A DNA stretch of 64,000 nt from positions 443,955 to 507,954 of the forward strand of contig NC_034421.1 of the NCBI RefSeq assembly GCF_002078875.1. Direction: 5' to 3'. The position numbers were made by a program, and so were the translations under genes. The DNA comes from Numida meleagris. Its lineage: Eukaryota; Chordata; Aves; Galliformes; Numididae. The notes below the pieces were generated by a model. The model saw only the letters and a program-made list of their open reading frames with translations, ran no database searches and had not been told where the DNA came from. This document shows positions 63,437-64,000 of this stretch, in pieces. How positions within the stretch are numbered: the first letter of the stretch is position 1; each line of letters opens with the position of its first letter.

Positions 63437-63590
63437 TACAGAGGCTGTGGAGTTTCCAGAGCTGAATGATTTTAAAGAAACATTGAACTGATTCTGTCAA
63501 GAATGATTTAGATATCATTGAATTCATCTTGAAGAAGAAAGATGGACTAGATGATCTTTGAAAGTCCATTACAACTCTTCTAGTATTTTT
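63437..63590 (+). mobile_element. Ancient CR1 LINE 3' remnant
   Basis: ACAGAGGCTGTGGAGTTTCC matches the CR1 block GAGAGGCTGTGGAGTCTCC, and about 100 bases later GATGGACTAGATGATCTTTG plus AAAGTCCATTACAACTCTTC matches the CR1 3' end. Divergence is high, so this is an old insertion. Confidence 0.75.
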
Positions 63591-64000
63591 CCTTCAATGC
63601 CTGCAGCAAAGATGGGACACAAAGTCTGTTCCCATAGGAATTAGTTTTCTCTCACATTTATTTTATCAGGGAGCAGCAGATGAAAGCTGTAACTAGTAAT
63701 GTAAGGGTATCAGAGGTTTACCCAAAATTCATTGTTGTTACACTGCAATTGCAAATTGGTGCATTATGTTCTCATGGCAGACTGACACAGTATCTGAAAG
63801 TGCATAAATTCACACACACTACAATGTCTGGCAACAGAGACTCCTCCAAAGGCACAGACTGTAGCTCGTTAACTGTGTCATTAGCTATAACTGATACAAA
63901 CATCTGACAGTAGTTCTTTCATTCCAAGTCCCTACCTGGCAATCACAATCTCTAAAAGGCCAAAATCCCAAGCTCTGATGCAATGAGCCTTTTCCAGATG
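63591..64000. other. Intergenic sequence to window end, nothing recognised
   Basis: Nothing with exon, RNA or transposon character is visible. An open frame at 63680-63907 resembles no known protein. Confidence 0.5.

Overview
This is a vertebrate, almost certainly avian, genomic window, most likely from chicken or a close galliform relative. The evidence is its intron/exon structure, generally AT-rich non-coding DNA, repeated CR1 LINE fragments ending in the bird-type 3' tail (TTCCAACC…GATTCTATGATTCT), and two internally deleted mariner copies of the chicken Galluhop type. There are no bacterial-style genes, operons, RNA operons or CRISPR arrays.

Only one protein-coding gene is supported: the 3' end of SHISA9 (CKAMP44, an auxiliary subunit of AMPA-type glutamate receptors), on the + strand. 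It has a 156-nt penultimate exon (31573-31728), an intron of about 19 kb, and a terminal exon whose coding part is 50703-51073 and ends in the PDZ ligand EVTV. A 3' UTR of about 2.3 kb follows, with AATAAA signals at 53262 and 53346. The two exons join in phase: G from the first plus CT from the second makes an Ala codon, and the joined frame is open throughout. The 5' exons (signal peptide, cysteine-rich domain, membrane segment) are not in the window. Bases 1-31572 are therefore read as an upstream SHISA9 intron, and everything after about 53370 as downstream intergenic DNA.

Most other recognisable sequence is transposon debris. CR1 copies lie at 2696-3023 (-), 15779-16345 (-), 16640-17390 (+), 20573-21286 (+), 21935-22680 (+, ancient), 55162-55261 (+), 58703-59045 (-, internally deleted), 60149-60466 (-) and 63437-63590 (+, ancient). 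Mariner copies lie at 9275-9758 and 19945-20445, in opposite orientations. The 15.8-17.4 kb and 19.9-21.3 kb stretches are insertion clusters.

Points worth a second look are: a 30-bp-arm inverted repeat at 26559-26650 with a second interleaved inverted pair; a head-to-head CR1 pair inside the transcribed intron; an opposed pair of ZNF143-like motifs at 37026-37153; a possible intron-retained SHISA9 terminus lacking the PDZ ligand; a possible stem early in the 3' UTR; and a G-quadruplex-capable tract inside a mariner copy. I found no convincing new gene system.
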